From Colwellia sp. (GTDB lineage: Bacteria > Pseudomonadota > Gammaproteobacteria > Enterobacterales > Alteromonadaceae), in contig JABSOY010000007.1 in NCBI GenBank assembly GCA_013215385.1, positions 186,001 through 250,000 on the forward strand: 64,000 nt of DNA, in the 5' to 3' direction. Under the pieces are notes generated by a model, which ran no database searches, was not told where the DNA came from, and saw nothing but the letters and a program-made list of their open reading frames with translations. Shown here one piece after another: positions 18,222-27,772 of this stretch. How positions within the stretch are numbered: position 1 is the first letter of the stretch; each line of letters begins with the position of its first letter. The position numbers were made by a program, and so were the translations under genes.

Positions 18222-18761
18222 TTAAAAAGAAGAATTGGCTTGTGTTAAAAACTCAATTTCTTCACTTCTAGACTTTCTGTTAAGTATTTTATTTCGGTGA
18301 GGATAACGGCCAAACTTTTCTATTATTATTTTATGTTTGTTTTCAAAATCGATACTTGAATCAATACCATTTTCCGAATATAACTTAACCGCATTTTGAT
18401 GTATCGCCAACGATTCACTATGCATAAAAGGCATATAGAGAAAGTTTCTTTCTCCTGCATTCAATTTTTTATCTGCACCAACAGCTACCGCTTCTTGAGC
18501 AAGGGCTAATGATAACGGATCACAGGAAAAAGAGCGGGCTGTATCTCGATACATATTACGGGAGAACTGATCTAAAATAATAATCTCAGCAAGTCGCCCT
18601 TTCGGCGTAGCTCGCCATGAGAATAGCTCGCAAGAGTTTGCCGATTGATGGATAGCTGAAAACTTATCGATAATTAATTGATCAAAGGTTAAATCTTTTA
18701 CCCACCATTGTGATTGCTCAATATCTTGGAACCAAAAATTTAAAATATCATCTGCATTCAT
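18222..18761 (-). CDS. DUF924 family protein
   Basis: This is a 179-residue cytosolic, helix-rich protein. DUF924 signature stretches are visible: DILNFWF at the N-terminus, PKGRLAEIIILDQFSRNMYR in the middle, then YMPFMHSESLAIH and FGRYPHRNKIL towards the end. The family is widespread in bacteria and some eukaryotes and has a TPR-like fold; no activity is established. It lies 19 bp upstream of the broken RDD gene on the same strand. Confidence 0.9.
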   Translation of the reverse strand: MNADDILNFWFQDIEQSQWWVKDLTFDQLIIDKFSAIHQSANSCELFSWRATPKGRLAEIIILDQFSRNMYRDTARSFSCDPLSLALAQEAVAVGADKKLNAGERNFLYMPFMHSESLAIHQNAVKLYSENGIDSSIDFENKHKIIIEKFGRYPHRNKILNRKSRSEEIEFLTQANSSF

Positions 18762-18823
18762 TTAAAAACTCCCTAACGGCGCTATTTGAGTGCCCTATTT
18801 CACAACTCTATTTAACACAAGGT

Positions 18824-19075
18824 TCATTTAAAGGTCACTTTACCACCAATTATTTTAAAAGCTGGCATGCCACGAATTAACATCTCACGCGCAAAAACAA
18901 TTTCACACTTTGGACAAACACACGGAGTAAGGGTAAAGTTTTTAACAATTCGTGCTTTGAAACATTTGATTAAAGCCCCTTTTCCGCCTTTTTTATACTT
19001 ATATAAAGGCGCTCTGCACTTACTGCAAAAGATATCGACAGATTTTTCTGGGGCTTTCTTATTAGGCTTAGCCAT
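18824..19075 (-). CDS. Small zinc-ribbon-like protein
   Basis: This is an 83-residue basic protein with a CxxC knuckle (FCSKCRAPLYKYKKGGKGA) and a second pair in CVCPKCEIVF, spaced as in a zinc ribbon. A further Cys is in LIKCFKARIVK. It has no signal peptide. It belongs to a family of short conserved proteins of gammaproteobacteria that I cannot name with certainty. It lies 20 bp downstream of DUF2999 on the same strand. Confidence 0.78.
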   Translation of the reverse strand: MAKPNKKAPEKSVDIFCSKCRAPLYKYKKGGKGALIKCFKARIVKNFTLTPCVCPKCEIVFAREMLIRGMPAFKIIGGKVTFK

Positions 19076-19095
19076 GAGAATAAGTGACTCGAGCT

Positions 19096-19353
19096 TTATT
19101 GGTTTTCTTTTAGTTTAGCTTTAGCCGCTTCAACTTTAGCAAAGTCTAAACCTAATTCTTCAACGGCTTCTTTAATTAGCTCCGGGCTAGACATAACCAT
19201 CATCATAATCGATTGCAGTTTTTCTGGTGGTAAACCTAACGATTGAATGGTGACCATTGCCATCATTGGGTTTTCGGTTAACACTTGGAAAAGCTCTTTA
19301 ATCTTTTCTTCACTAACATTTAATTCTTTTAACGCTTGAATAATTGGGTTCAT
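19096..19353 (-). CDS. DUF2999 family protein
   Basis: This is an 85-residue helical, Met-rich cytosolic protein that starts MNPIIQALKELNVSEEKI and continues NPMMAMVTIQSLGLPPEKL and EAVEELGLDFAKVEAAK. This is the usual pattern of DUF2999 in Vibrio, Shewanella and Colwellia. Its function is unknown. It appears to be the first gene of a short run with the zinc-ribbon gene and DUF924. Confidence 0.88.
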   Translation of the reverse strand: MNPIIQALKELNVSEEKIKELFQVLTENPMMAMVTIQSLGLPPEKLQSIMMMVMSSPELIKEAVEELGLDFAKVEAAKAKLKENQ

Positions 19354-19499
19354 CTTTTTTCCTAATGTCGTACAACTTGAATTAAGTGTATTGTCGCTAT
19401 TTAGTCACTAATTTACCAATACATTTACGATTAAAGGTTTTTTAAGTCGCAAGAAACTGAGAATAACATTCATATTACGGAATTTATTTGCTTCAATCG

Positions 19500-20040
19500 T
19501 TATTTTCGTGATTGAATCAGCGTTTTATCTTGCTCATCAAGCTTAATAACATAAGTATTTCTGCCAATGCTCATGAACTCTTCGTCGGTAAATATAATGG
19601 TATTATCATCATAAAAGGAACCGATTCTTTTTGAGTAACTATGCCTAAATCTATTTTATATGCATCGCCAGAGAAGAAGTCATCACCTTGCCAGTTTTCA
19701 AATAACCATAAGCTTTGCGGGTCTAATAACACCAGTTAGTTGCTGTTTGGCCTAGTACTACAGATGTTTTCCAGCTAAGTTTTTCATAAAGACTGCAAGT
19801 GGTAAAGTACAAATTATGTTTGAACAGATAAAATATTTTATAAATGATTAGCCATTTTCGCATATTATCATTATTGCCAAAATAGCCTAAAAAGAGATGC
19901 CCAAAATCATCTTGAGTCATATCTTCTAAATCAAGGTTTTTTGGCGTTAGTGACTAACATTAGTTTATTTATTTTTCCACTGCGATCAAGAAGATAAGCA
20001 TTTACCGCCGTAGTATATTTTCTTAACCATAAGTTTAGTT
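19500..20040 (-). pseudogene. Frameshifted remnant of a secreted beta-propeller-type protein
   Basis: Coding sequence is recognisable only when frames are switched. From the 5' side: KYTTAVNAYLLDRSGKINK, a shift, then LDLEDMTQDDFGHLFLGYFG and NNDNMRKWLIIYKI. This resembles the DWED-x-GDFGNN-x-R motif of a propeller family. Another shift leads to LLDPQSLWLFENWQGDDFF, and another to FYDDNTIIFTDEEFMSIGR, ending at a TAA at 19500. At least three shifts and no complete 5' end make it a pseudogene. The family call is from motif memory. Confidence 0.6.
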
Positions 20041-20228
20041 ATTCGCCATCTTGAATAGATACACAGATGGGAATATATCACGCTGTGATTTGACAGATCA
20101 ACAACGTAATCACCTACAAATATCCATTGTAAATACAGAGTAATCCCCCACATCAATTTCAATCACTGTCAATATTGTTATTATTTTAGCAACACATTAC
20201 CCTCAAATAAACATATTGTGCAAATATT

Positions 20229-20249
20229 AGGTTAATGATACGTTAACCT
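20229..20249 (+). promoter_or_regulatory. Short inverted repeat upstream of a small secreted gene
   Basis: AGGTTAA and TTAACCT flank a 7-nt spacer, 87 bp before the ATG at 20336. It could be an operator. A repeat this short is expected by chance in AT-rich DNA. Confidence 0.3.
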
Positions 20250-20335
20250 TTAGCTCTGGATAGCTTGTTTTTCAAACAAAGTTGTGCAGTTATTTGGATT
20301 AAACGATATATTTTAATAATCTCGTAAGGATACAT

Positions 20336-20578
20336 ATGAAAATCAAAACTATACTATTATGCACGGTAATCGCTTCATCAACCGCTTTTACTGCAATAGC
20401 AGCAACACATCAAGGTGTATCAGTCCCAACTGTTTGGGCAGAATCTTATCGTGATGCTAATAACGGAGCATTTAACAACTTAAAAGCTAGTTACCCAAGT
20501 GTTCATGAGATTCGCGTACAATGTCTTAATATGAGAGGTGCTTGGAAGTGTCATGCAAGTGGAGTTATAGACATTTAA
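20336..20578 (+). CDS. Small secreted protein with two cysteines
   Basis: This is an 80-residue precursor with a signal peptide ending near FTAIAA. The mature part of about 57 residues contains HEIRVQCLNMRGAWKCHAS, with two Cys nine residues apart that could be disulfide-bonded. I recognise no family and it is not clearly related to the 76-residue protein at 11253. The start has a TAAGGA site about 7 nt upstream. It is an isolated gene within a decayed region, followed by its own hairpin at 20646-20677. It is intact while its neighbours are broken, which suggests that it is still used. Confidence 0.68.
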   Translation: MKIKTILLCTVIASSTAFTAIAATHQGVSVPTVWAESYRDANNGAFNNLKASYPSVHEIRVQCLNMRGAWKCHASGVIDI

Positions 20579-20645
20579 CTGTTTATATATTTACTTTATT
20601 AGTAGTAATAACTTAACTATGACTATTGAAAAATTATAACCAATA

Positions 20646-20677
20646 CCACCCATATTTATCGTCGACACTATGGGTGG
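20646..20677 (+). terminator. Terminator-like hairpin after the small secreted gene
   Basis: The stem CCACCCATA / TATGGGTGG has a 14-nt loop and is followed by CTTATTTATATTT on the plus strand. Confidence 0.6.
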
Positions 20678-20711
20678 CTTATTTATATTTGGTTAACGTT
20701 TAATTGCTAAT

Positions 20712-21083
20712 CTATTTCTCGACCACAAGTTGACTTTCATTAGCTTTAACACTTAATTCAATGTCAATACCATTAGTATAGGCTGCAAAAATGTCGAATA
20801 GGCATCTCTAAATATGTGTTTAATATCAATACCCAGAATTTTATTTAGTCCAAGCTCATAATTGGCGAGTTTATTTAGCCGAATAATTAATATTATCAAG
20901 TTCAAAACAGCCTCCGCTAAAGTAATAATTTTGTAGTTCAAGCAAGACTAATACCGTTCTTTTATCGAGAACTGGCTTGGTATGCTGAGCCAACACCGTA
21001 ATATCGTCTTCTTCAAGATAGCACTGACCACCTTCTGCACGTGTCCAACACTCTTTGCTAATAAGACCACTGATAATATTCAT
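20712..21083 (-). pseudogene. Decayed gene of unknown family
   Basis: An open stretch of 70 codons begins MNIISGLISKECWTRAEGG and stops at NINYSAK. Further protein-like pieces follow in other frames: LANYELGLNKILGIDIKHIF, then FAAYTNGIDIELSVKANES and QLVVEK before a TAG at 20712. This pattern suggests one gene broken by frameshifts. I cannot name the family. Confidence 0.45.
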
Positions 21084-21192
21084 CCGTCAATTCGCTGAAA
21101 GCATCGCTTATCTATCATTTAATACTTTAATATCAATATTTCGATAAACTAAATCAATTGGGTTATTTTTAGTAAAAAATTCAAAATTCAAA

Positions 21193-21240
21193 AATCAGTA
21201 ATCAGTAATCAGTAATCAGTAATCAGTAATCAGTAATCAG
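21193..21240. repeat. Heptanucleotide tandem repeat, AATCAGT x about 6.9
   Basis: Six perfect copies of AATCAGT are followed by a partial copy (AATCAG). The array cannot be translated through on either strand, because a 7-bp unit brings TAA or TGA into every frame. It lies exactly where the N-terminal helix-turn-helix part of the broken LysR gene should be. Confidence 0.95.
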
Positions 21241-21241
21241 G

Positions 21242-21950
21242 CAGTATGTGAGTAAACTTCAGCGAGGTTTAGCTGTCCGTTTACTTAATAAGAAGACTTG
21301 TACATTAAATCTAACCCCAACCGGGCAGCTAATTGCCAAACGTAGTGAGCAATTACTTGAATTATTGACCATCGCCTTAGATGAAATTAACGAGTGTATT
21401 ATAGCACCCGCGGGTCGTCATTAGGATTACCGCTGCACATGCCTTTGATGCATTTTACCCCCTATTATTACTAAGTTATGTAATGAGTATCAAAAACTTA
21501 CACCTGACCTTTTTTTATTGACGAACGCTTAGATATCAGTAAGTACCAGCTTGATATGGCTATTTAAGTAGGAGTACAAAAAGATAGGCCTTATCATGCG
21601 ATACTTATAAGAGAGTTAGAAAGTATGCTAGTTGCTTCGCCAAAATATCTGGTTAAGCATATGGAAATTAATAATAAAAATTTATCACAACAGAATTTAA
21701 TTATTCCCTGACCAAAAGTAAGAATAACGAAGTTAACTTTACTAACTTAAACTACCTGAAAATGAATACATCGATGAGTGCTATTACAGGTGCCGGTATT
21801 TGTTTCTACCGTCAATTTTTATTAGAAGTGAATTATAATCAGGCGCGTTGCAATGGCTATTGCCTGACTATTTAGACGATGCAATAAATATTTATGCTGT
21901 ACATTGTTATTATCAACAATTCCCCAAGTCTTAATATTATTAAGTCAACA
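21242..21950 (+). pseudogene. LysR-type regulator pseudogene
   Basis: Fragments of a LysR regulator appear in order but in several frames. They are the wing and linker (YVSKLQRGLAVRLLNKKTCT, NLTPTGQLIAKRSEQLLELL), a TAG, the start of the effector domain (ITAAHAFDAFYPLLLL), then ELESMLVASPKYLVKH, later GAGICFYRQFLLE, and a C-terminal ALQWLLPDYLDDAINIYAV. The first ~25 residues of the HTH are absent and replaced by the heptanucleotide repeat. The gene is clearly dead. Confidence 0.8.
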
Positions 21951-22018
21951 AATTAAAAGCCAAGTTCTTGCAGATAAAACAACTATTATTACCTTCGATA
22001 TTGTCAACACAATGGACT

Positions 22019-23125
22019 TTATTTATCGTGTAAAAAGGCTAAACATTGCGCGTTATTACCACGAAAAATCACTCTGTCGGCTTTTTGTCCTAACTGATAT
22101 TGATACATAGGATCATAGTATTCGCTGAGTAAAGGTTTTAACCAATCTAAGTGATGCTGTAATTGCCCACTTTGCTGCTGTATTAATGCTTTACTCTGTA
22201 TATCTTTTAGCTGACCATATCGTTCAGAGCCCATGCGTTTTCGTACTTTGAAAAGACCTTGTTCCAAATATTCGCTGAAGGCGACAAACCCTTTTTCAAT
22301 ACCATAGGTAGCTTCATATTGGTCGGTCATTTTTACAATATATTCTTGGTATATCTGCTCAAGCCGATACTCTAAACTTTCTTCAATCACAACTACCGGC
22401 GCTAACATCATCGTTTGGCGTAAACTTTCAGGTAAATGAACGCTACCGATTAACCTACCTTCATCTTCTAAGACTAAGGTTTGCTCTGAAGAAAAATCAC
22501 CGGTGATGTATTGTTCAGCCAATTTATTTTCAAAATTTATTTGACTGGATTGCGGCGTTACAAAGCTACCAAAGCTTGAACCTCTGTGCCCCGCAGCCCC
22601 CTCTAAATCTAAACTGTTAGTGCAATTAACTAGAAAAGGCGTTTTTCCACTACCCGTATTGCCGGCTAGAATAATTAAAGGATGTAAAGCTAACTTTTCA
22701 AGTTCGTCCAGTAAAAACTGACGAAGTGCTTTATAGCCCCCAGTAAGAAGTGGGTAGTTAACACCTGACTCCTTTAACCAGCGCTGCACCGTTTGTGAAC
22801 GTAATCCACCACGAAAACAATATAAATATCCCTGTGGGTTTTCCCGAACAAACGCTTGCCATTGTGCCAATCGACTTGTTTTGTTCTGTCCGGCAACTAG
22901 CTCATTACCCAAGGTAATAGCAGCCGCTTGTCCATGACTTTTATAACAAGTCCCTACGGTTGCTCGTTCATCATTATTCATTAGTGGGTAATTAATTGAT
23001 TGGTTAAAAGCCCCCTTTTCGAATTCAATGGGTGCGCGTACATCCATTAAAGGAATTTTATTGCGAATAATGGCGCGAAAATCGCTACTATCGGCGCGCT
23101 CTGTTGCAGAAGTGCTAGTGGTCAT
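22019..23125 (-). CDS. mnmH: tRNA 2-selenouridine synthase (SelU/MnmH)
   Basis: This enzyme converts 2-thiouridine at the wobble position of some tRNAs to 2-selenouridine, via a geranylated intermediate, using selenophosphate. The 368-residue protein has an N-terminal rhodanese domain with catalytic Cys103 ([12 protein letters not shown]) and a P-loop domain with Walker A GNTGSGKT at 155-162. Length and order match the family. Its ATG overlaps the selD stop by one base, so the two genes are translationally coupled and form a selenium operon. No selA, selB or selenocysteine gene is visible in the window. Confidence 0.95.
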   Translation of the reverse strand: MTTSTSATERADSSDFRAIIRNKIPLMDVRAPIEFEKGAFNQSINYPLMNNDERATVGTCYKSHGQAAAITLGNELVAGQNKTSRLAQWQAFVRENPQGYLYCFRGGLRSQTVQRWLKESGVNYPLLTGGYKALRQFLLDELEKLALHPLIILAGNTGSGKTPFLVNCTNSLDLEGAAGHRGSSFGSFVTPQSSQINFENKLAEQYITGDFSSEQTLVLEDEGRLIGSVHLPESLRQTMMLAPVVVIEESLEYRLEQIYQEYIVKMTDQYEATYGIEKGFVAFSEYLEQGLFKVRKRMGSERYGQLKDIQSKALIQQQSGQLQHHLDWLKPLLSEYYDPMYQYQLGQKADRVIFRGNNAQCLAFLHDK

Positions 23126-24156
23126 TACAACAAACTCACTATAGGTGAAGTTGCCGCGACTAGCTTACCAATAGGTTGTAGATTAAGACCATTCTCATGG
23201 CATAAGGCTTCAAAAGCTTCTTTTCCTTGTGGCTTAACAGCAACCAGTAGTCCACCGCTGGTTTGCGGATCGCACAAGAGTGTTTTTTGTTTGAAGTTTA
23301 GCGGCCCGACGTGTTCACCATAACTTTCAAAATTTCGTTCACAACCACCAGGTATGCAACCTTGGTCAATGTACTCATTAACAGCATCTAAGAACGGTAC
23401 TTTTTCGAAATCAATAACTGCAGCAACGCCACTGCCCTGACACACTTCCAATAAATGACCTAAAAGTGCAAAGCCAGTAACATCAGTCATCGCGGTAACG
23501 GCATCGAGTTCGGCAAACTTTTGTCCAATATTATTTAAAGTTTTCATCACCTGTGGGGCCAGGTTCGCATGTTCAGCTAACAATTTACCTTGCTTTTCAG
23601 CCGTCGTTAAAATGCCAATACCTATCGGTTTAGTTAAATATAAAAGATCGTCGATGCCTGCGGTATTATTTCGCTTGATCTGGCTATTATTAATCAAACC
23701 GGTAACCGCTAAACCAAAAATAGGCTCTGGCGCGTCTATAGAATGGCCACCCGCTAACGGAATACCTGCTTCAGCACAAACAGCTCTAGCGCCATCCAGT
23801 ACTTGTTGGGCAATTTCAGGTGCTAAAATATTTACAGGCCAGCCTAAAATAGCTATCGCCATTAGCGGTTTTCCGCCCATAGCATAAATATCGCTAATCG
23901 CATTACAGGCAGCAATTTTGCCAAAGTCAGTGGGATCATCGACAATAGGCATAAAAAAGTCAGTGGTTGAGATCACCGCTTGATCATTACCGATATCAAA
24001 AACAGCGGCATCATCCTTGGTGCTGTTACCCACTAATAATGCATTATGTTCTGGTAAAACGAGAGATGATTTAAGCATAACATCGAGTACCGATGGCGAA
24101 ATTTTACAGCCACAGCCTGCGCCGTGTGAGTATTGTGTTAAACGAATAGGTGTCAT
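23125..24156 (-). CDS. selD: Selenophosphate synthase
   Basis: SelD makes selenophosphate from selenide and ATP in the cytoplasm, here supplying the adjacent mnmH. The 343-residue sequence follows E. coli SelD closely. The active-site loop HGAGCGCK has Cys15 (equivalent to E. coli Cys17) and Lys18, followed by [44 protein letters not shown] and [11 protein letters not shown]. The catalytic residue is Cys and not selenocysteine. It starts the two-gene operon. Confidence 0.97.
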   Translation of the reverse strand: MTPIRLTQYSHGAGCGCKISPSVLDVMLKSSLVLPEHNALLVGNSTKDDAAVFDIGNDQAVISTTDFFMPIVDDPTDFGKIAACNAISDIYAMGGKPLMAIAILGWPVNILAPEIAQQVLDGARAVCAEAGIPLAGGHSIDAPEPIFGLAVTGLINNSQIKRNNTAGIDDLLYLTKPIGIGILTTAEKQGKLLAEHANLAPQVMKTLNNIGQKFAELDAVTAMTDVTGFALLGHLLEVCQGSGVAAVIDFEKVPFLDAVNEYIDQGCIPGGCERNFESYGEHVGPLNFKQKTLLCDPQTSGGLLVAVKPQGKEAFEALCHENGLNLQPIGKLVAATSPIVSLL

Positions 24157-24309
24157 AAGAATTCAAATAAAGAGTAAACTATTTGCTAATTTACAGTAAT
24201 ACCTCGAACTTTACACTTATCTATTAATACATCATGATTGAGCTTGTTGTAAATAAGCAAAATAACATCGTTACCTTACTTATTTGATTGTTAACTAATT
24301 ACCAACCTC

Positions 24310-25389
24310 TTAACTACCCAATATTTTTAGTGGTAAGGACAAAGCATCATTTCCTGTTTGGCCAACAAGCCAAATAATGCTACTTAAGCCGCCTACCGTA
24401 ACGATATACCAAAGGGATGATACTATTTGAGCATATCGATTAAGTGGCAGTAAATCACTTAAATGCCGACGTTTATATTCAAAGAGTATTTCAATGCTAC
24501 CAATAGCAAGTAAAAAACCTAACAGCGCTAAACCAAAGTGATAGCTAAGGTAAACCCCGAACACGGCTCCTAAAATACAAGCGACTAAACCGACTTTAGA
24601 ATTAATAGAAAACGCGATACTTTTAAGTACGTGACCACCGTCTAAGGGCAGTATGGGTAATAAGTTAAATAAATTGAGCAAGGCATTAAATACCGCTAAA
24701 CCAGCAAGTATCTCTATATCGGTTAGCCAGTACCCCACTAAACAGGTGATAGAAAGTATTAAGCCGAAAAAAGGTCCCATAATTGAAATAACAATATCTT
24801 GCCAACGGGTATTAATTTTGTCGTCGCTAAGCGCTAAACCGCCCACGAATGGGATGAGGTAAATTCCCTTTGTTTTCAAACCAAAGTATTTCATTGCCTT
24901 GATATGACCATATTCATGAAAGACTAAACAAAGGATAAGTGCGATGGCAAATTCAATAGAAAATAGCCAGCTATAAGCCGCTAAGCTGCCTGCAGCAAAC
25001 AACACCTTAATAACCTTGGCACTTTTTAATAACTTCAAGCCAAGACCAGCAATACCAATGAGACTAAACTTCATTGGTTGTTTTTTACCTTGTATCACTT
25101 GACGTTGCTCTATGTCTTTTTCATTAAGCGTATTGTCGTGTATAAGCTCGTCATTGACTAAAAGCTGGAATTGCAGCGCAAAAGGTTGCCACTGTAGTGA
25201 GCCATTTAGCTCAACCTGTAACTCGCCTTGCTCAGTTTCTAGAGTAAAGTGATGTACAAATGATTCGCTGTCGGCATTGGCATTAATTTGCGAGACACAA
25301 TTATCCCCCCAAAAAAGCGCTTGCCATCCGGCCATTGAACCTTCTAACCTTAGTGTTTTTCCTAAACATGCTATTTCTAATAATTGCAC
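24310..25389 (-). CDS. Site-2 protease family (M50) intramembrane metalloprotease
   Basis: This is a 359-residue polytopic membrane protein with the zinc motif HEYGH (His158, Glu159, His162) inside a TM segment and the third ligand Asp250 in LPLDGGH. This pairing defines site-2 proteases. There are about six TM segments. In front of the membrane part is an unusual ~110-residue soluble, beta-rich N-terminal domain (LRLEGSMAGWQALFWGDN) rather than a PDZ domain. Family members cut membrane-bound regulators or anti-sigma factors. The divergent gene at 25649 encodes a single-pass HTH protein, a candidate substrate. It could alternatively be a quality-control protease. Confidence 0.88.
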   Translation of the reverse strand: MQLLEIACLGKTLRLEGSMAGWQALFWGDNCVSQINANADSESFVHHFTLETEQGELQVELNGSLQWQPFALQFQLLVNDELIHDNTLNEKDIEQRQVIQGKKQPMKFSLIGIAGLGLKLLKSAKVIKVLFAAGSLAAYSWLFSIEFAIALILCLVFHEYGHIKAMKYFGLKTKGIYLIPFVGGLALSDDKINTRWQDIVISIMGPFFGLILSITCLVGYWLTDIEILAGLAVFNALLNLFNLLPILPLDGGHVLKSIAFSINSKVGLVACILGAVFGVYLSYHFGLALLGFLLAIGSIEILFEYKRRHLSDLLPLNRYAQIVSSLWYIVTVGGLSSIIWLVGQTGNDALSLPLKILGS

Positions 25390-25648
25390 TTCATTAACTC
25401 AGCAAATAAAACCTTGCCCGATTATCACTATATTTGCTGTTGCAGCAAGGTTTATCGACAAAAACTTATGTAAATTAGACTATTTCAATTTTTATCGTTT
25501 CTTTAAAGCTAAGCTTCTATCAAAGTAGATTAAGATAAAATTATTTTTCCTTGCAGCCAAGATTTACTAACACGCGTAATATTCACTTTCACCAATGATG
25601 AATTAGCTATATACTTTTTAGCTTAATAACTTAGGCTGCACTCTTGGA

Positions 25649-26560
25649 GTGTGGTTATTGCACTTGGCAGTTTTTGTGAAAATTGATAAAAATAAACTCA
25701 ATACGCTTTTGCGTAGTGGGTTGAACCCAGATATTAAAACCCGCAAACAGCTTGCTGCTCAATTAGGCTTAGACCCCACATCGCTAACGCGTTGGTTTGC
25801 CAACCGTGATAGATTAGGTAACCCTAGATACCCCGTAGTCCCCGACAGGCATGTCACAAAAATCCTGGCACTTTTTAATCTATCACCACAATGTCTGAGC
25901 TTAGATGAAGAAGAGTTTCGTCATCATTGTTTTGAATTATCTTTGCAAGTTAAAAAAGGGCAAAATGATATAAGGCAAAAAAATGTCGCGCTGCGTGAAC
26001 TCAGCATAGAAGAGTATTCTGCCCCTAATAAGAGAATATTACCCCTTACACTCTCTATTGTATTGTTTGCTTTCGGTATAACTTGGTATTTTATTAGTGG
26101 TCACCGTGATTTTTTTGAGCAAACCAAACCTACTAAGATCGAAAACAGCGTTAAAAAAACTAACTGTTGGGCCGGATATTCATCGTCTTTAGGAGATTTT
26201 GCGCAGGAAGATAAAGCGGATCCCTGCCATTACAGTAAATTATTTTATCAAGCTATGGGGCAACTAAAAGCCGAAAACCAATTACATCTACAATCACAAC
26301 CCTCATCCGCAGGGGAAGTTACCGCTTCACAAAATTACCTTTTGTTTCTTTCCAAGCAATTAGATCAACGTAGATTAGCTGATAAAATTAGCCTTAATGT
26401 AGAACTGGGCAAAAGCGAATTACGCCAATTAAATTACCTTAGCGCGCAAAATTATTTTGAAATAGCCCGCAACATTTTGGCCTCATCTGGTACTCCAGAT
26501 GCTAAAGTTTTGGCAGAAATATCAACATTTATAACGCAAACCAAATCTGCATTGAAGTAA
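25649..26560 (+). CDS. Membrane-anchored HTH regulator-like protein (HTH, one TM, periplasmic domain)
   Basis: This is a 303-residue protein. An N-terminal DNA-binding-like region (about 10-110) contains TRKQLAAQLGLDPTSLTRWF, which reads as an XRE/CI-like helix-turn-helix. One TM segment follows at about 131-148 (LPLTLSIVLFAFGITWYFI). The C-terminal part of about 150 residues has two Cys (NCWAGYS and DPCHYSKL) and helical, TPR-like sequence. This is a ToxR-like layout with a different DNA-binding fold. GTG at 25649 gives a hydrophobic leader MWLLHLAVF; GTG at 25676 (VKIDKNKLN) is an alternative start. It is divergent from the M50 protease with a 259-bp gap, and lies upstream of an export operon. 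It is not a family I can name. Confidence 0.75.
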   Translation: MWLLHLAVFVKIDKNKLNTLLRSGLNPDIKTRKQLAAQLGLDPTSLTRWFANRDRLGNPRYPVVPDRHVTKILALFNLSPQCLSLDEEEFRHHCFELSLQVKKGQNDIRQKNVALRELSIEEYSAPNKRILPLTLSIVLFAFGITWYFISGHRDFFEQTKPTKIENSVKKTNCWAGYSSSLGDFAQEDKADPCHYSKLFYQAMGQLKAENQLHLQSQPSSAGEVTASQNYLLFLSKQLDQRRLADKISLNVELGKSELRQLNYLSAQNYFEIARNILASSGTPDAKVLAEISTFITQTKSALK

Positions 26561-26935
26561 CAGATAAATAGCTAAACGCTAGTTTTTCAATTTATCACTC
26601 TATTGATGTTAAAAAACTAGGTAATGTCTCCTTTATAACTGAATCATGCTTTTGGGGTGGTTATGTACAATAAATCGACAAATAAGCGTGTAAATTGACA
26701 CATAGTTGACATTAATAGGCTATTTATCCGTAAATATTTTAACTTTTCACTTTTTTACCAGCTGCATTAAGTCAATAATTGACACACATTGGGCGTTTTA
26801 TGCTTGATCTTAAAGCTCTACATTACCTCTACATTGAATCGAGTTGTCTGCTTAAGCACTTAACCTAGTTAATAGCTTAGTTACTGGCAGCGTTAAACGA
26901 GATTCATTAAACATTGAGATAATGGAGAATATATA
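26561..26935. promoter_or_regulatory. Regulatory gap with repeated TTGAC boxes
   Basis: There is no gene here. The gap contains a perfect 13-bp palindrome GTCAATAATTGAC at 26771-26783 and the decamer AATTGACACA twice (26693-26702 and 26777-26786), 84 bp apart. A further TTGACA lies at about 26706. These could be operator half-sites or -35 elements for the DUF2306 and export operon. Confidence 0.3.
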
Positions 26936-27772
26936 ATGACGATGAGCAGTGTCTATGAACAATATAATTTAAACGACAATACAAATATTGCCCGTAAAAT
27001 GCTAAACGCCAGTGCCACTACTTGGTTTATAACGGCTGTTTTTGGTCAATGGTTTTTTGCCTATTACATCATGGTATTTTACGGTGGCACCGCATTACAA
27101 GGTGATTGGGCTAAATGGTCAAGTCGAATGATACATGGCATTATTGAAGGCGATATGATTGGCAATATTGCAGTTTTGATCCACATCTTATTAGCCTTTT
27201 TCGTTTCTTTTTGTGGCCCTCTACAGTTCATTCCTCAAATTCGTAACAACTATCCGACCTTTCATCGTATTAATGGCCGTTTATACATAATGACTTCATT
27301 AGTGATCAGCATTGCGGCCATTTATATGATTTGGAGCCGGGAAGCAATCATTGGCGGTGTTATGGGCCAAATCGGTACCTCTTTAGACGGAGTACTCATT
27401 ATCATTTGTGCCATTATGACCGTACGTTTTGCTATAGCTCGTAAAATTGCTATTCATCGCCGCTGGGCGCTGCGATTATTTATCCTAGTCAGTGGTGTAT
27501 GGTTTTTTCGAGTTATTAGAGGTTTTTGGATATTCGTTAATGATGGTACTTCCCCTGGCACAAATGGCAATCTTACCGGTCCTTTTGATCTAATCTTGAA
27601 TTTTGCTGGTTATTTGGTGCCCCTGTTAATACTTGAATGTTATTTTCGACTGCGTGATAACGGAAAGTCTACCGGTCAATTCGTGATGGCAGGCAGTCTA
27701 TTCTTATTGACCGGTGCTATGGCAATAGGTATTTACTCTGCTGCCCATATATTTTGGCTTCCTAGTCTTTAA
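26936..27772 (+). CDS. DUF2306 multi-pass membrane protein
   Basis: This is a 278-residue inner-membrane protein with about seven TM segments. The DUF2306 hallmarks FHRINGRLYIMTSL and AIHRRWALRLFILVSGVW are present. Relatives such as B. subtilis YozB have no known role; the histidines in the membrane core suggest haem or metal binding, but this is inference. The start has GGAG 10 nt upstream. It lies 94 bp before the efflux adaptor gene on the same strand, with only a weak hairpin between, so co-expression with the export operon is possible. Confidence 0.8.
   Translation: MTMSSVYEQYNLNDNTNIARKMLNASATTWFITAVFGQWFFAYYIMVFYGGTALQGDWAKWSSRMIHGIIEGDMIGNIAVLIHILLAFFVSFCGPLQFIPQIRNNYPTFHRINGRLYIMTSLVISIAAIYMIWSREAIIGGVMGQIGTSLDGVLIIICAIMTVRFAIARKIAIHRRWALRLFILVSGVWFFRVIRGFWIFVNDGTSPGTNGNLTGPFDLILNFAGYLVPLLILECYFRLRDNGKSTGQFVMAGSLFLLTGAMAIGIYSAAHIFWLPSL

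Noticed and set aside
21193-21240. Possible CRISPR-like array
   Set aside because: The units are 7 bp and directly adjacent, with no spacers; it is a simple tandem repeat.
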